Below, piece after piece: positions 7,464 to 14,142 of a stretch of 14,142 nucleotides of DNA; within the stretch, counting starts at the first letter, position 1, and each line of letters begins with the position of its first letter. The notes beneath the pieces are model-generated. The model made no database searches. It saw only the letters and a list, made by a program, of their open reading frames with translations, and was not told the DNA's origin. This DNA is from CAZAOY01 sp964486925 (GTDB lineage: Bacteria > Bacillota > Clostridia > Oscillospirales > Ruminococcaceae), in contig CAZAOY010000061.1 of assembly GCA_964486925.1 (NCBI GenBank), forward strand, positions 1 to 14,142, given 5' to 3'. The translations under genes were made by a program, and so were the position numbers.

Positions 7464-8771
7464 CTATTCACTCGCTACAAGTGCGTCAAAGTCGGCTTGT
7501 GCCTTTTCGGCCGCCTTTTCTGGGGTTAGCTTGCCATCAAATACCGCACCGAACACGTTCTCGGAGATGGTCCAGTAGTAGGAAACTCTGGTTGCGGTTG
7601 GCATTGGAACAGCGTTTTTGAACTGCTCTAGGATTGGAGAAAGGTATTCGTCCTCGTTTAGTCCCTTAACGTTTGTTATATCGTTTCTTGAGGTGATCTT
7701 TACCGCCTTTTCATATAGCGCTGTCGCCGCTTCTTCAGAAACTAGGTACTCTGCCAATAGCTGTGCCGCTTTTGGATACTTGCTGTAGGCGCTAACATGG
7801 GCATTCTGCACGAAAGCCATAGGTTTTAGCGTCTTGCCTTCAAAGGTTGGAAGTGGGTATACTCCAAAGTTAACGTTAGCGTCCTTTAGCCCCTTAACCG
7901 CCCATGGTCCGTTTATATAGTAGGCGGTCTTTGCGGTTTTAAAGGATTCCTCTAAGAATCCGCTTGCCGCCATCGTTAGGTCGCCCGAGCTGATTGGGAT
8001 AATCTCTTTAAACTTGGTTAGCGTTTCCATCGCCTTAACAAACCCTTCGCTCTTAAATCCAGGGTTATCGTTGTCCGTTCCGTCCTTACCAAACAGCTCT
8101 ACGCCGTTCATGCTAAGGAATGGGAATGCGCCGTTGCCGTTTGCGATGGAGCTTAAGAACCAGTATTTGTTGTCTTTAGGCTTGTTGTAGGCTTTGCTCT
8201 CCTCAAAGATCTGCTCAAAGGTTTTAGCCGGCTCGCCCTTTACAGCGTCCTTGTTGTAAAACATCGCTACCGTTTCAATCGACACAGGCACACCGTACAT
8301 TTTTTGATCCTTTGTTACGGTCTGCACCGCTACTGGGTTTATAGTTTGGGTTACCGCCTCTTGGATCTGTGGGTCAAGCGCTACCGCTAGACCGGATGAT
8401 ACCAGATACTGCACCTTGTCATGCGGGGAGATAAACACATCCGCACCCTTGCCCGCAGGGCCGTCAAGCGCCATCTTATCCGCACTGTCAAAGCCGATCT
8501 CCTCTACCGTTACTTCGATACCGGTTTTAGCTTTAAACTGTTCGGCTACCGTTTTGCCAAACTCTAGATCCCCTGTCCAGAGTAGCAGGCTTGCGCCATC
8601 CTCTGGGGTATATTCCTCCGCTACGGTGGAGGAGTCCTCACCGCTTTCGGTTGAACTGCTTTCGCTGGAGCTACCTTCGGAGCTAGTTGCGGTTGGTGGT
8701 GGGGCTTTACATCCCGCTACCGATAGACAGATTGCCGCTGTTAGCGCTATGGTTAGTATTTTTTTAAGCAT
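7464..8771 (-). CDS. malE: Maltodextrin ABC transporter substrate-binding lipoprotein (MalE-like)
   Basis: Extracellular solute-binding protein of 435 residues, which captures maltodextrins and delivers them to the MalFG-like permeases. The signal peptide MLKKILTIALTAAICLSVAG ends in a lipobox with Cys21, so the protein is lipid-anchored. A Ser/Glu/Thr-rich flexible linker follows (about 25-55), then a family-1 binding-protein fold beginning LLLWTGDLEFGKTVAEQF, with DVFISPHDKV, PVSIETVAMFYNKD and INGPWAV, all typical of MalE relatives. A start at 8831 is also open but would overlap the MalG stop. The ATG at 8771 has AAAGGA upstream and begins the signal peptide directly, so I prefer it. The gene lies 28 bases after malG and 14 before the esterase. 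Placement after the permease genes, rather than before them, is less usual. Maltodextrin specificity is inferred from similarity and the neighbouring GH13 gene. Confidence 0.92.
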   Translation of the reverse strand: MLKKILTIALTAAICLSVAGCKAPPPTATSSEGSSSESSSTESGEDSSTVAEEYTPEDGASLLLWTGDLEFGKTVAEQFKAKTGIEVTVEEIGFDSADKMALDGPAGKGADVFISPHDKVQYLVSSGLAVALDPQIQEAVTQTINPVAVQTVTKDQKMYGVPVSIETVAMFYNKDAVKGEPAKTFEQIFEESKAYNKPKDNKYWFLSSIANGNGAFPFLSMNGVELFGKDGTDNDNPGFKSEGFVKAMETLTKFKEIIPISSGDLTMAASGFLEESFKTAKTAYYINGPWAVKGLKDANVNFGVYPLPTFEGKTLKPMAFVQNAHVSAYSKYPKAAQLLAEYLVSEEAATALYEKAVKITSRNDITNVKGLNEDEYLSPILEQFKNAVPMPTATRVSYYWTISENVFGAVFDGKLTPEKAAEKAQADFDALVASE

Positions 8772-8799
8772 GGTATTAATTCCTTTCGTTGTTATATAT

Positions 8800-9621
8800 C
8801 TACTTGTTCGCTCCCGCTGAGATACCCTCAACTAGGTAGCGTTGGAAGATGATAAATATTGTGGTGATCGGCACTGCGATTAGCAATGCTCCCGCCGCAA
8901 ACATGGTAAAGTTTTGGTTTTCTTTGCCCGATATTAGGCTAAACAGTCCTACCGCTAGGGTTTTGTCCTGATCCTTTGACAGGATTAGTCCGGGTAGGAT
9001 GTAGTCCATCCATGGAAGCATAAACTGGGATACCGCACAGTAGGTTATAATCGGCAATGAGAGCGGGAGTATCATGGTAAAGAAGGTTCTAAACTTGCCG
9101 CTACCGTCGATGTATGCCGCCTCGTCGATTGCCTTTGGGATACCATCTAGGTAACCCTTTACAAGCCAAGTGTTGTAGGGAATCGCTCCTGCCGAATAGA
9201 TGATAACCAGTGAAAGCGGGTTACCCAGTAGCCCGAAGGTCAAAAACAGGGTGTAGATTGCTGTCATCGACAGAAAGGTCGGGAACATGGATAGAAGCAG
9301 TATGGTCATTAGACCCGCCTTCTTGCCCCTAAAGTTAAAGCGGGACATAATCCATGAGGTTATCATAATTGCTGTCACCGACACAACGGTATTGACTATC
9401 GCAATCTTTAGGGTGTTAAGAAACCAAAGCTTGTAGCTTGTGTCGTTTATTAGCTTTATATAGTTATCGATAGTAAGCTTACTGGGGATTAACGACGAGG
9501 AGGATAGGCTGTTGCCGTCGTTAAAGGAGGATAACACTATCCAGACTATCGGCACTAGCACGATAAGCGACATTATAATAAGCTCTGCATATAAAAGTAT
9601 TGATGTTATAATCTTCTTCAC
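8800..9621 (-). CDS. malG: Maltodextrin ABC transporter permease, MalG-like
   Basis: Inner membrane permease of 273 residues in the CUT1 sugar transporter family, partner of the MalF-like protein. It has about six hydrophobic segments, the first at 5-30. The cytoplasmic EAA loop that contacts the ATPase is at about 167-187 (DEAAYIDGSGKFRTFFTMIL), and the C-terminus RYLVEGISAGANK is characteristic of MalG. The open frame extends to 9681, but the GTG at 9621 is better. It lies seven bases after the malF stop and is served by AAGGAGGTG, which is itself the last codons of malF, so the genes are translationally linked. No ATPase gene is present in the window; Gram-positive CUT1 systems often share a general ATPase of the MsmX type. 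Specificity is inferred from context. Confidence 0.93.
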   Translation of the reverse strand: MKKIITSILLYAELIIMSLIVLVPIVWIVLSSFNDGNSLSSSSLIPSKLTIDNYIKLINDTSYKLWFLNTLKIAIVNTVVSVTAIMITSWIMSRFNFRGKKAGLMTILLLSMFPTFLSMTAIYTLFLTFGLLGNPLSLVIIYSAGAIPYNTWLVKGYLDGIPKAIDEAAYIDGSGKFRTFFTMILPLSLPIITYCAVSQFMLPWMDYILPGLILSKDQDKTLAVGLFSLISGKENQNFTMFAAGALLIAVPITTIFIIFQRYLVEGISAGANK

Positions 9622-9628
9622 CTTGTAG

Positions 9629-10975
9629 TTACACCTCCTTAAATGAGCGGGTTCTACGTAGATTCCAGTAGGACACAGCACCCACGATAACGAAGATTAG
9701 AATGCTCATTACCGCCGCCATGTTGTACATCTGCTGGTTTAACGTTAGCTTGTAGATCCATGAGATTAGGATATCGGTGCTTCCTGCAAACTGGTAGCTA
9801 GGGTTTGCGGGGCCTCCGTCGGTAAGGAAGTAGATCGCTCCAAACCCGTTGAAGTTGCCCGCTAGGTTCATGACTAGAAGCGGCGCTGTTGCCTGCATTA
9901 CGAGCGGCAGGGTCATCTTAGTAAAGATGGTGAACTTGTTCGCTCCGTCCACCGAAGCCGCTTCATATACGCTCTGGTCGATGTTTGCAAACACCCCTAA
10001 CATCATTACCATAAATATTGGGAAGCCTAGCCAGAGGTTTACAAGGATTACCGTAACCTTTGCGATAAACGGGTCGTTTAGAAACTGTATCCGCTCGGTG
10101 ATTAGCCCTAGATCAAGCAGTAGCTGATTAAGCGGACCAAACTGGGAGTTTAGCAGACTTTTGAATACCAGTAGCGATATCATCTGCGGGATTGCCCAAG
10201 GTAGTATCATTATCGTTCTAAAGATCTGCTTGCCCTTTACGAGCGGGTTGTTTAGGATAAGTGCTTGAAACATCCCCAGAAAGTAGGTGGAGAAGGTGGT
10301 GCAGATCGCCCAGATTACCGTCCATCCGAGTACCGAGAAGAAGGTGGACGACCAGATTGGTACATCAAACAGCTTCTTAAAGTTAGCAAGCCCCACCCAG
10401 TGGATTAGGTTTGCGGGCGGGAGGTGTTCCTTGTTGTAGTCGGTAAAGGCGGTCAAAAAGGTAAAGAGTATCGGCAAAAACACCACAAAGAGCATTGCTA
10501 CCGCAACGGGTGCTAGCACGATATACTCAAAGCTTTTCTTGCCCGCTTCTTTAGTGTAGGCGGCGGTGGTTATGTACTCCCCTGTTTTATCGATATGGTC
10601 GGCGGTTTTGTATGCGTCACGGATGTTCCATATGTAGACCGCTATAAAGAACAGCAGTGCGAAGGTTGCGATTAACCCCCCGATTAACAGCATCATCGAG
10701 TGGTCGCCCGATTTCGCCCCCGCCTTCTCCCCTAAGGTGGCAAGTCCCCAGACACCTTTTGTGAAGAATCCCCCATGAAGTCGTATTGTAAAGTCCGTAA
10801 ATGCGCCTTGCAGATATTCCATCCAGTACCCTGTTGACAGCTCAATTGCTATAAATGCCGCCTGGATTATAAAAAACAGTATCCCTTTTATCCTCTGCTT
10901 ACAGATAAAAAACTGTCCGCTCCCCCAAAACAGTACTGAAAGCACCACTGCTTTGGTTTTCTTGCTCATTCCCAT
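9629..10975 (-). CDS. malF: Maltodextrin ABC transporter permease, MalF-like
   Basis: First gene of the operon and a CUT1 membrane permease of 448 residues. An N-terminal region with two hydrophobic segments (about 9-45 and 94-115) precedes the transport domain that starts near 150. It carries the EAA loop at about 338-357 (YEAASVDGANKFTIFTKMTL). The length and the extra N-terminal segments fit MalF of Firmicutes. The reading frame is open back to an ATG at 11071, but the ATG at 10975 follows a strong GAGGAGGG site with proper spacing, so 10975 is chosen. The upstream stretch would add 32 non-hydrophobic residues. The promoter and operator lie at 11094-11145, giving a leader of about 135 bases. 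It ends seven bases before malG. Confidence 0.93.
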   Translation of the reverse strand: MGMSKKTKAVVLSVLFWGSGQFFICKQRIKGILFFIIQAAFIAIELSTGYWMEYLQGAFTDFTIRLHGGFFTKGVWGLATLGEKAGAKSGDHSMMLLIGGLIATFALLFFIAVYIWNIRDAYKTADHIDKTGEYITTAAYTKEAGKKSFEYIVLAPVAVAMLFVVFLPILFTFLTAFTDYNKEHLPPANLIHWVGLANFKKLFDVPIWSSTFFSVLGWTVIWAICTTFSTYFLGMFQALILNNPLVKGKQIFRTIMILPWAIPQMISLLVFKSLLNSQFGPLNQLLLDLGLITERIQFLNDPFIAKVTVILVNLWLGFPIFMVMMLGVFANIDQSVYEAASVDGANKFTIFTKMTLPLVMQATAPLLVMNLAGNFNGFGAIYFLTDGGPANPSYQFAGSTDILISWIYKLTLNQQMYNMAAVMSILIFVIVGAVSYWNLRRTRSFKEV

Positions 10976-11093
10976 GAACACGCTCCCTCCTCTTACATTT
11001 AATTCTGTACGATGTAATGTCTTAATGGTACAACGCAAAGCTGTCAAGCTGACTGGTCTGGTAAATTCCATTTCACCTAACCGTTCAATGTTT

Positions 11094-11109
11094 ACTTAAG
11101 CGCTTAAGT
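11094..11109. promoter_or_regulatory. LacI-type operator of the maltodextrin operon
   Basis: ACTTAAGCGCTTAAGT is a perfect 16-bp palindrome with a central GCGC. It lies directly downstream of the -10 element and covers the expected transcription start, so a bound repressor would block initiation. LacI-family operators are symmetric with a central CG. The regulator at 3344-4252 is the likely ligand-controlled binder (inferred). Confidence 0.75.
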
Positions 11110-11116
11110 TAATGTA

Positions 11117-11145
11117 AGTATATCATTATTCTAGCAGTTTGTCAA
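11117..11145 (-). promoter_or_regulatory. SigA promoter of the maltodextrin operon
   Basis: On the minus strand a perfect TTGACA (11140-11145) and TATACT (11117-11122) are separated by 17 bases. The predicted start is near 11110, about 135 bases upstream of the malF ATG. Confidence 0.87.
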
Positions 11146-11147
11146 GT

Positions 11148-11174
11148 AGTTTTTCTACAAATTGTAGAAAAACT
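11148..11174. promoter_or_regulatory. 27-bp perfect dyad just upstream of the -35 box
   Basis: Arms AGTTTTTCTAC (11148-11158) and GTAGAAAAACT (11164-11174) flank AAATT, and the symmetry continues to the centre. Its position next to the -35 box of the mal promoter suggests an activator or second repressor site. It could also fold as an AT-rich hairpin, but nothing upstream on the plus strand needs a terminator. Confidence 0.5.
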
Positions 11175-11522
11175 TAGGCTTTTTTTATGGTTTATAGTGC
11201 AATATAGCTTAAAGTGTTGTAGATTAAGTTAGTAGTTAAGTTAGCTAATATAGGGGGGTTTTTAGCGTAAATTCGCCATAATTGGCTTACGTGATTTAAT
11301 AATGTTAAGCAACTTATTTAGTATGTTAACAGCGTAGGGGCGTTACTTCGTGACTTCGTGACTTGGTGTGCGCCCGCTCTTGTGTATGCGCACTTGTGTG
11401 TACGCACCCTATGCGAATATTCCCGCCACGTTAATGCGCCGTGAATGTGCCCCTTCCCCATCCCGATATTACACAGTGCAGATGACATTACTAAAAATTA
11501 CAAAATATGCGTTTATTTTATA
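11175..11522. other. Divergent intergenic region with short direct repeats
   Basis: No gene is visible on either strand between the mal promoter and the promoter of the DJ-1 gene. It holds TTAAGTTAG twice at 12-bp spacing (11224-11232, 11236-11244). It also has nearly three copies of the octamer CTTCGTGA (11346-11368) and a 14-bp imperfect tandem, TTGTGTATGCGCAC / TTGTGTGTACGCAC (11380-11407). Confidence 0.6.
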
Positions 11523-11551
11523 TTGACTTTAATGTACTGGTGTGGTATAAT
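11523..11551 (+). promoter_or_regulatory. SigA promoter of the DJ-1/PfpI gene
   Basis: TTGACT (11523-11528) and a perfect TATAAT (11546-11551) are separated by 17 bases, about 70 bases upstream of the ATG at 11623. Confidence 0.85.
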
Positions 11552-11622
11552 AAAATCGTAAAGAACAAATTTTTGCGAAAGTATGGTTTGTATAAACTTA
11601 TTAAGATTAGTGAGGGTGAAGT

Positions 11623-12204
11623 ATGGACAAGAAAGATGAGATACTGTTACTGTTAACCGATAGGTGGTGCGATTGGGAGGCGGGGTATGCTACTGCGGTG
11701 GCTAACTCCTACTGCGGGTTTAAGGTAAAGACTATTGCAGTTGATAAAGCGCCTAAGATCTCAATGGGCAATCTATCCGCTAACATTGACTGCGCTTTAT
11801 CGGATTACAGTGATTTCTCTAAGGTAGCTATGGTTATCCTGCCAGGCGGGATGTCTTGGGAGGAGAACGATTACAGCGAGATAGCCGCATTTATCAAGGA
11901 GATTGTAGCGGCAAACATCCCTGTTGCCGCTATCTGTGGTGCAACTACCTTTTTATGCAAGCATGGATTTTTAGATAATGTAAAGCACACTGGGGATAGC
12001 TTAGAGCTTTTTCAAGGTCAAAATGGTTATAACGGGCAGGCTTTATACACCCCTGCTCAGGTTGTGGTTGACGGTGGTATTATCACCGCTAACGAAACCG
12101 CCGCTGTGGAGTTTGCTTGTGAGATATTTAAGCTGTTACAGGTAGACAGCGAGTATGAATTAGAAAAATGGTTTGATAACTTTAGGTATGGTGCGGTGCG
12201 GTAG
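11623..12204 (+). CDS. DJ-1/PfpI family protein (class I glutamine amidotransferase-like)
   Basis: Cytoplasmic protein of 193 residues with the DJ-1/PfpI fold. The nucleophile elbow is AAICGATTF with Cys105. The family glutamate that hydrogen-bonds the cysteine is probably Glu19, in DWEAGY. The block VAMVILPGGMSWEE (about 68-81) and HTGDSLE after the elbow are typical of the YdeA-like branch. Members act as glyoxalases, deglycases, chaperones or peptidases, or have no known activity; the sequence does not decide. The ATG follows GAGGGTG four bases upstream, with a strong promoter at 11523-11551. It reads divergently from the maltodextrin operon, has its own promoter and is followed by a hairpin, so it is probably monocistronic. 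No membrane segment or signal peptide is visible. Confidence 0.88.
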   Translation: MDKKDEILLLLTDRWCDWEAGYATAVANSYCGFKVKTIAVDKAPKISMGNLSANIDCALSDYSDFSKVAMVILPGGMSWEENDYSEIAAFIKEIVAANIPVAAICGATTFLCKHGFLDNVKHTGDSLELFQGQNGYNGQALYTPAQVVVDGGIITANETAAVEFACEIFKLLQVDSEYELEKWFDNFRYGAVR

Positions 12205-12223
12205 GTTGCAGTCTGAATTTGTT

Positions 12224-12251
12224 GTAGGCAACGACCCTCGTCGTTGCCTAC
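12224..12251. terminator. GC-rich hairpin after the DJ-1 gene (terminator or REP-like element)
   Basis: An 11-bp perfect stem, GTAGGCAACGA with TCGTTGCCTAC, closes on the loop CCCTCG, 20 bases past the stop. No T-run follows, so it may be a dispersed palindromic element rather than a true intrinsic terminator. Confidence 0.65.
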
Positions 12252-12454
12252 CCATATATCATTGCGTACATTTGGCAATATATCTTTATTTACCCATTAC
12301 AAAACAACCCTTTGTCGTTCTAATCAATCTGTGGTTTTAATCCCCATGTGTTCGATTGTGAATTAAAATTAGAGTGCGGGTGCACACTTAGGTTCGTAGG
12401 CACGTCGCTACCGATGGTTGAATTTAATTACTTATTGAAGTCACAATATTCTAG
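12252..12454. other. AT-rich intergenic stretch, no gene seen
   Basis: No supported gene or RNA. A weak bulged stem around 12254-12282 (ATAT, ATTGC with GCAATATAT) is followed by CTTTATTT and might assist termination. The rest shows nothing I recognise. Confidence 0.4.
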
Positions 12455-12483
12455 TTGACGTTACGACTGATTTATGGTATATT
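12455..12483 (+). promoter_or_regulatory. SigA promoter of the metallo-hydrolase gene
   Basis: TTGACG (12455-12460) and TATATT (12478-12483) are 17 bases apart. A longer open frame could start with this same TTG. Since it is the -35 box, the downstream ATG at 12518 must be the true start. Confidence 0.8.
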
Positions 12484-12517
12484 ATTAAAAGATTATTATC
12501 TTTATGAGGTGTACATT

Positions 12518-13162
12518 ATGACAATAGAAAGATTGGGAAAACGAAACATCGTATTAAAAAATAACCTTACCGATTGGGATTTAAACTTTCATTTAATTAT
12601 CGGAAATAGGTACAATTATATTATTGACACTGGTTTAGGCACTCTAAGTATTGCTCCCGTTTTGGATTATCTGGATAATAAAAATCCTATTGTGGTTATT
12701 AATACCCACTACCACTGGGATCATGTTTGGGGAAATAGTCTATTTCGTGATTCAACTATAATATCCCACAGGACTTGCAGAGAAATGATACAGACAAATT
12801 GGGATCAGATGACACAAAGACATAGTCAATATATGAATGGCGAGGTGCAGATCTGCCTTCCAAACCTAGTGTTTGAAGATAGTTTATACTTTCCTGATGA
12901 TAAGGTTAGGCTATTCTACACCCCGGGGCACACGATTGATAGTATCAGCGTATTTGATGAGCAGGATAATGTGCTTAATGCAGGAGATAACATTGGTGAT
13001 ACTCTAGAGGATATTCTCCCCTCCATTAGCGCAGGAAAAGATTTATATCTACAGTCTATATGCAAGTATAAAGCCCTTGATGTTAACGCATGCATTTCGG
13101 GTCATAACGCTATCCTTAAAAGAGATGTATTTGATACAATTGAGAAGAAGCTGATGGATTAA
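12518..13162 (+). CDS. Metallo-beta-lactamase-fold hydrolase
   Basis: Cytoplasmic zinc hydrolase of 214 residues. The metal-binding set of the superfamily is complete: HYHWDH at 64-69 (His64, His66, Asp68, His69), His138 in YTPGHTIDS, Asp157 in NAGDN, and His196 in SGHN. That motif order suits glyoxalase II-like or small thioesterase/lactonase-like members rather than a secreted beta-lactamase, and there is no signal peptide. The substrate cannot be told. The start is the ATG at 12518, preceded by GAGGTG seven bases upstream and by its own promoter at 12455-12483. The gene is downstream of the DJ-1 gene but separated by about 310 bases and a hairpin, so it is an independent unit. Some DJ-1 and glyoxalase II proteins both handle 2-oxoaldehydes, a link that is only suggestive here. 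Confidence 0.87.
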   Translation: MTIERLGKRNIVLKNNLTDWDLNFHLIIGNRYNYIIDTGLGTLSIAPVLDYLDNKNPIVVINTHYHWDHVWGNSLFRDSTIISHRTCREMIQTNWDQMTQRHSQYMNGEVQICLPNLVFEDSLYFPDDKVRLFYTPGHTIDSISVFDEQDNVLNAGDNIGDTLEDILPSISAGKDLYLQSICKYKALDVNACISGHNAILKRDVFDTIEKKLMD

Positions 13163-13275
13163 CTGCTGTTATACGTATAGCGGTAGCTAGGATTATCTAA
13201 GTTTTATAAGGTAGGTTTATCTTAATCTATCTGATTTTATGGTGCATGAAATGCTAGGAAAGGTATCTTTCTTTT

Positions 13276-13284
13276 TGATATAAT
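13276..13284 (+). promoter_or_regulatory. Extended -10 promoter of the AraC-type gene
   Basis: TGATATAAT contains a consensus TATAAT with the extended TGn motif. No good -35 box is present at the right distance, which an extended -10 can tolerate. The ATG is 23 bases downstream. Confidence 0.6.
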
Positions 13285-13306
13285 AATCATGGAAGGGGTG
13301 GATAAA

Positions 13307-14142
13307 ATGGATTGGCTTAATAGTATGAATCTGGCAATGGAGTATATCGAAAACAATCTAAGCGATAGGATTTCTTTTGACAGGGCGGCACAGATTGCTT
13401 GTTGCTCTACCTATCACTTTCAAAGGATGTTTTCCTTTATTACAGGCGTGCCGCTGTCTGAATACATTAGGCGCAGAAGGTTATCTTTAGCCGCCTTTGA
13501 ACTACAGTCAGGGGCTACTAAGGTTATTGACGTTTCACTTAAGTATGGCTATGAGTCGCCTGAAGCATTTGCCAGAGCGTTTAAAAAGCTTCATGGTGTT
13601 ATACCTATATCAGCGCGCGATAAGGGTGTTTCACTTAAAGCCTATCCAAGGATGTCCTTTCACATTTCTATTAAAGGAGATACCGAGATGAACTACCGAA
13701 TTGAGAAAAGAGAAGCATTTGAAATGTTTGGGGTATATGGTGAGATCAGCACCCAGCAGGAGAAGGCTTTTGTGGAGGTTCCACAATTTTGTCAAAAATG
13801 CGACGATGACCACACTGTGGATGAGATGAACGAGCTGTTAGGTCGTTTTCATGACAACCATCTGCACTCCGCACTGTATGATTTTACAGAGGACACCTTT
13901 AAGTACATGATCTGTTACTTCCTGCCAAAGGGTATTAAGCTCCCCGATAGATATACTATGCTTAGCGTGCCTGCTTCTACCTGGGCGATCTTTTCTGTGC
14001 CAGACTGCGATATTCAAGGCACATGGAAGCGGATCTGGACAGAGTGGTTTCCATCATCAGAGTACCAGACGGCTAAAGGGCCGCAGTTTGAGATGTACTA
14101 CGGTATGGCAAACCACGGCATGGGTGAGATCTGGGTTCCTAT
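13307..14142 (+). CDS. AraC-family regulator with GyrI-like effector-binding domain (3' truncated)
   Basis: Transcription regulator; 278 codons are seen and the frame is still open at the window edge. Relatives are about 290 residues long, so little is missing. The N-terminal AraC/XylS DNA-binding domain has two helix-turn-helix units: ISFDRAAQIACCSTYHFQRMF (about 22-42) and TKVIDVSLKYGYESPEAFAR (about 71-90), the latter leading into AFKKLHGVIP. After a linker, residues from about 112 form a GyrI-like small-molecule-binding domain (YRIEKREAFEMFGVYGEIS, then WKRIWTEWFPSSEYQ and FEMYYG). Such Rob/GyrI-type proteins sense amphipathic or toxic compounds and often control efflux or stress genes. 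The ATG at 13307 follows AAGGGGTG six bases upstream, with an extended -10 promoter just before. The target genes are not visible in the window. Confidence 0.9.
   Translation, partial: MDWLNSMNLAMEYIENNLSDRISFDRAAQIACCSTYHFQRMFSFITGVPLSEYIRRRRLSLAAFELQSGATKVIDVSLKYGYESPEAFARAFKKLHGVIPISARDKGVSLKAYPRMSFHISIKGDTEMNYRIEKREAFEMFGVYGEISTQQEKAFVEVPQFCQKCDDDHTVDEMNELLGRFHDNHLHSALYDFTEDTFKYMICYFLPKGIKLPDRYTMLSVPASTWAIFSVPDCDIQGTWKRIWTEWFPSSEYQTAKGPQFEMYYGMANHGMGEIWVP

Noticed and set aside
8772..8831. Longer start of the binding protein at 8831
   Set aside because: It would overlap the end of malG and bury the signal peptide; the ATG at 8771 begins a normal lipoprotein signal.
10976..11071. Upstream ATG at 11071 as the malF start
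   Set aside because: The internal ATG at 10975 has a much stronger ribosome binding site with proper spacing, and the extra 32 residues do not look like part of a MalF protein. The 11071 ATG has only a poorly spaced AGGTGA.
11175..11522. RNA gene or riboswitch in the divergent intergenic region
   Set aside because: I could not find a conserved riboswitch core, tRNA-like fold or terminator that would support one.
12455..12517. Longer start of the metallo-hydrolase at 12455
   Set aside because: That TTG is the -35 element of the promoter, and the ATG at 12518 has a good ribosome site.

Overview
The window reads as a piece of a Gram-positive, Clostridia-like genome (Oscillospirales or a related gut lineage is my guess). 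The grounds are strong AGGAGG-type ribosome binding sites, canonical SigA promoters with 17-bp spacers, a BspA-type surface protein with S-layer homology (SLH) domains, a lipobox on the sugar-binding protein, and a maltodextrin ABC system without its own ATPase gene. A run of exactly 100 N shows that it is a scaffold, probably from a metagenome or draft assembly.

Layout. Positions 2-2209 (+) hold the 3' part of a large surface protein: leucine-rich repeats, an InlB-type B-repeat, a linker and three SLH domains, ending at a strong hairpin. Positions 2278-3400 hold a YdeI/OmpD-associated family gene on the minus strand, bracketed by two identical 59-bp copies of the 3' end of the neighbouring lacI-type gene. 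Positions 3344-4252 (-) are that LacI-family regulator. Positions 4311-4681 are an array of seven 53-bp repeats, each built around a short palindrome.

Positions 4689-10975 (-) are a five-gene operon read right to left: MalF-like permease, MalG-like permease, maltodextrin-binding lipoprotein, alpha/beta-hydrolase esterase, and a cytoplasmic neopullulanase/cyclomaltodextrinase. The last gene is split by the N gap, but the contigs on both sides carry the same 31 bp. Collapsing that overlap restores one 602-residue reading frame. The operon promoter (TTGACA-17-TATACT, minus strand) has a perfect 16-bp palindrome, ACTTAAGCGCTTAAGT, at the expected transcription start. This is the classical position for a LacI-type repressor, and the regulator at 3344-4252 is the obvious candidate to bind it.

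To the right on the plus strand are a DJ-1/PfpI-family gene (11623-12204), a small metallo-beta-lactamase-fold hydrolase (12518-13162) and an AraC-type regulator with a GyrI-like ligand domain (13307 to the window edge). Each has its own recognisable promoter.

Inferred biology: maltodextrins are captured by the lipoprotein, imported through the two permeases powered by an ATPase encoded elsewhere, and cut inside the cell by the GH13 enzyme. The esterase may remove ester groups from the substrate or do something unrelated. I see no defence system, CRISPR, transposase or RNA gene. The least ordinary parts are the palindromic 53-bp array, the 59-bp duplication around the YdeI gene, and the promoter-operator layout of the mal operon.
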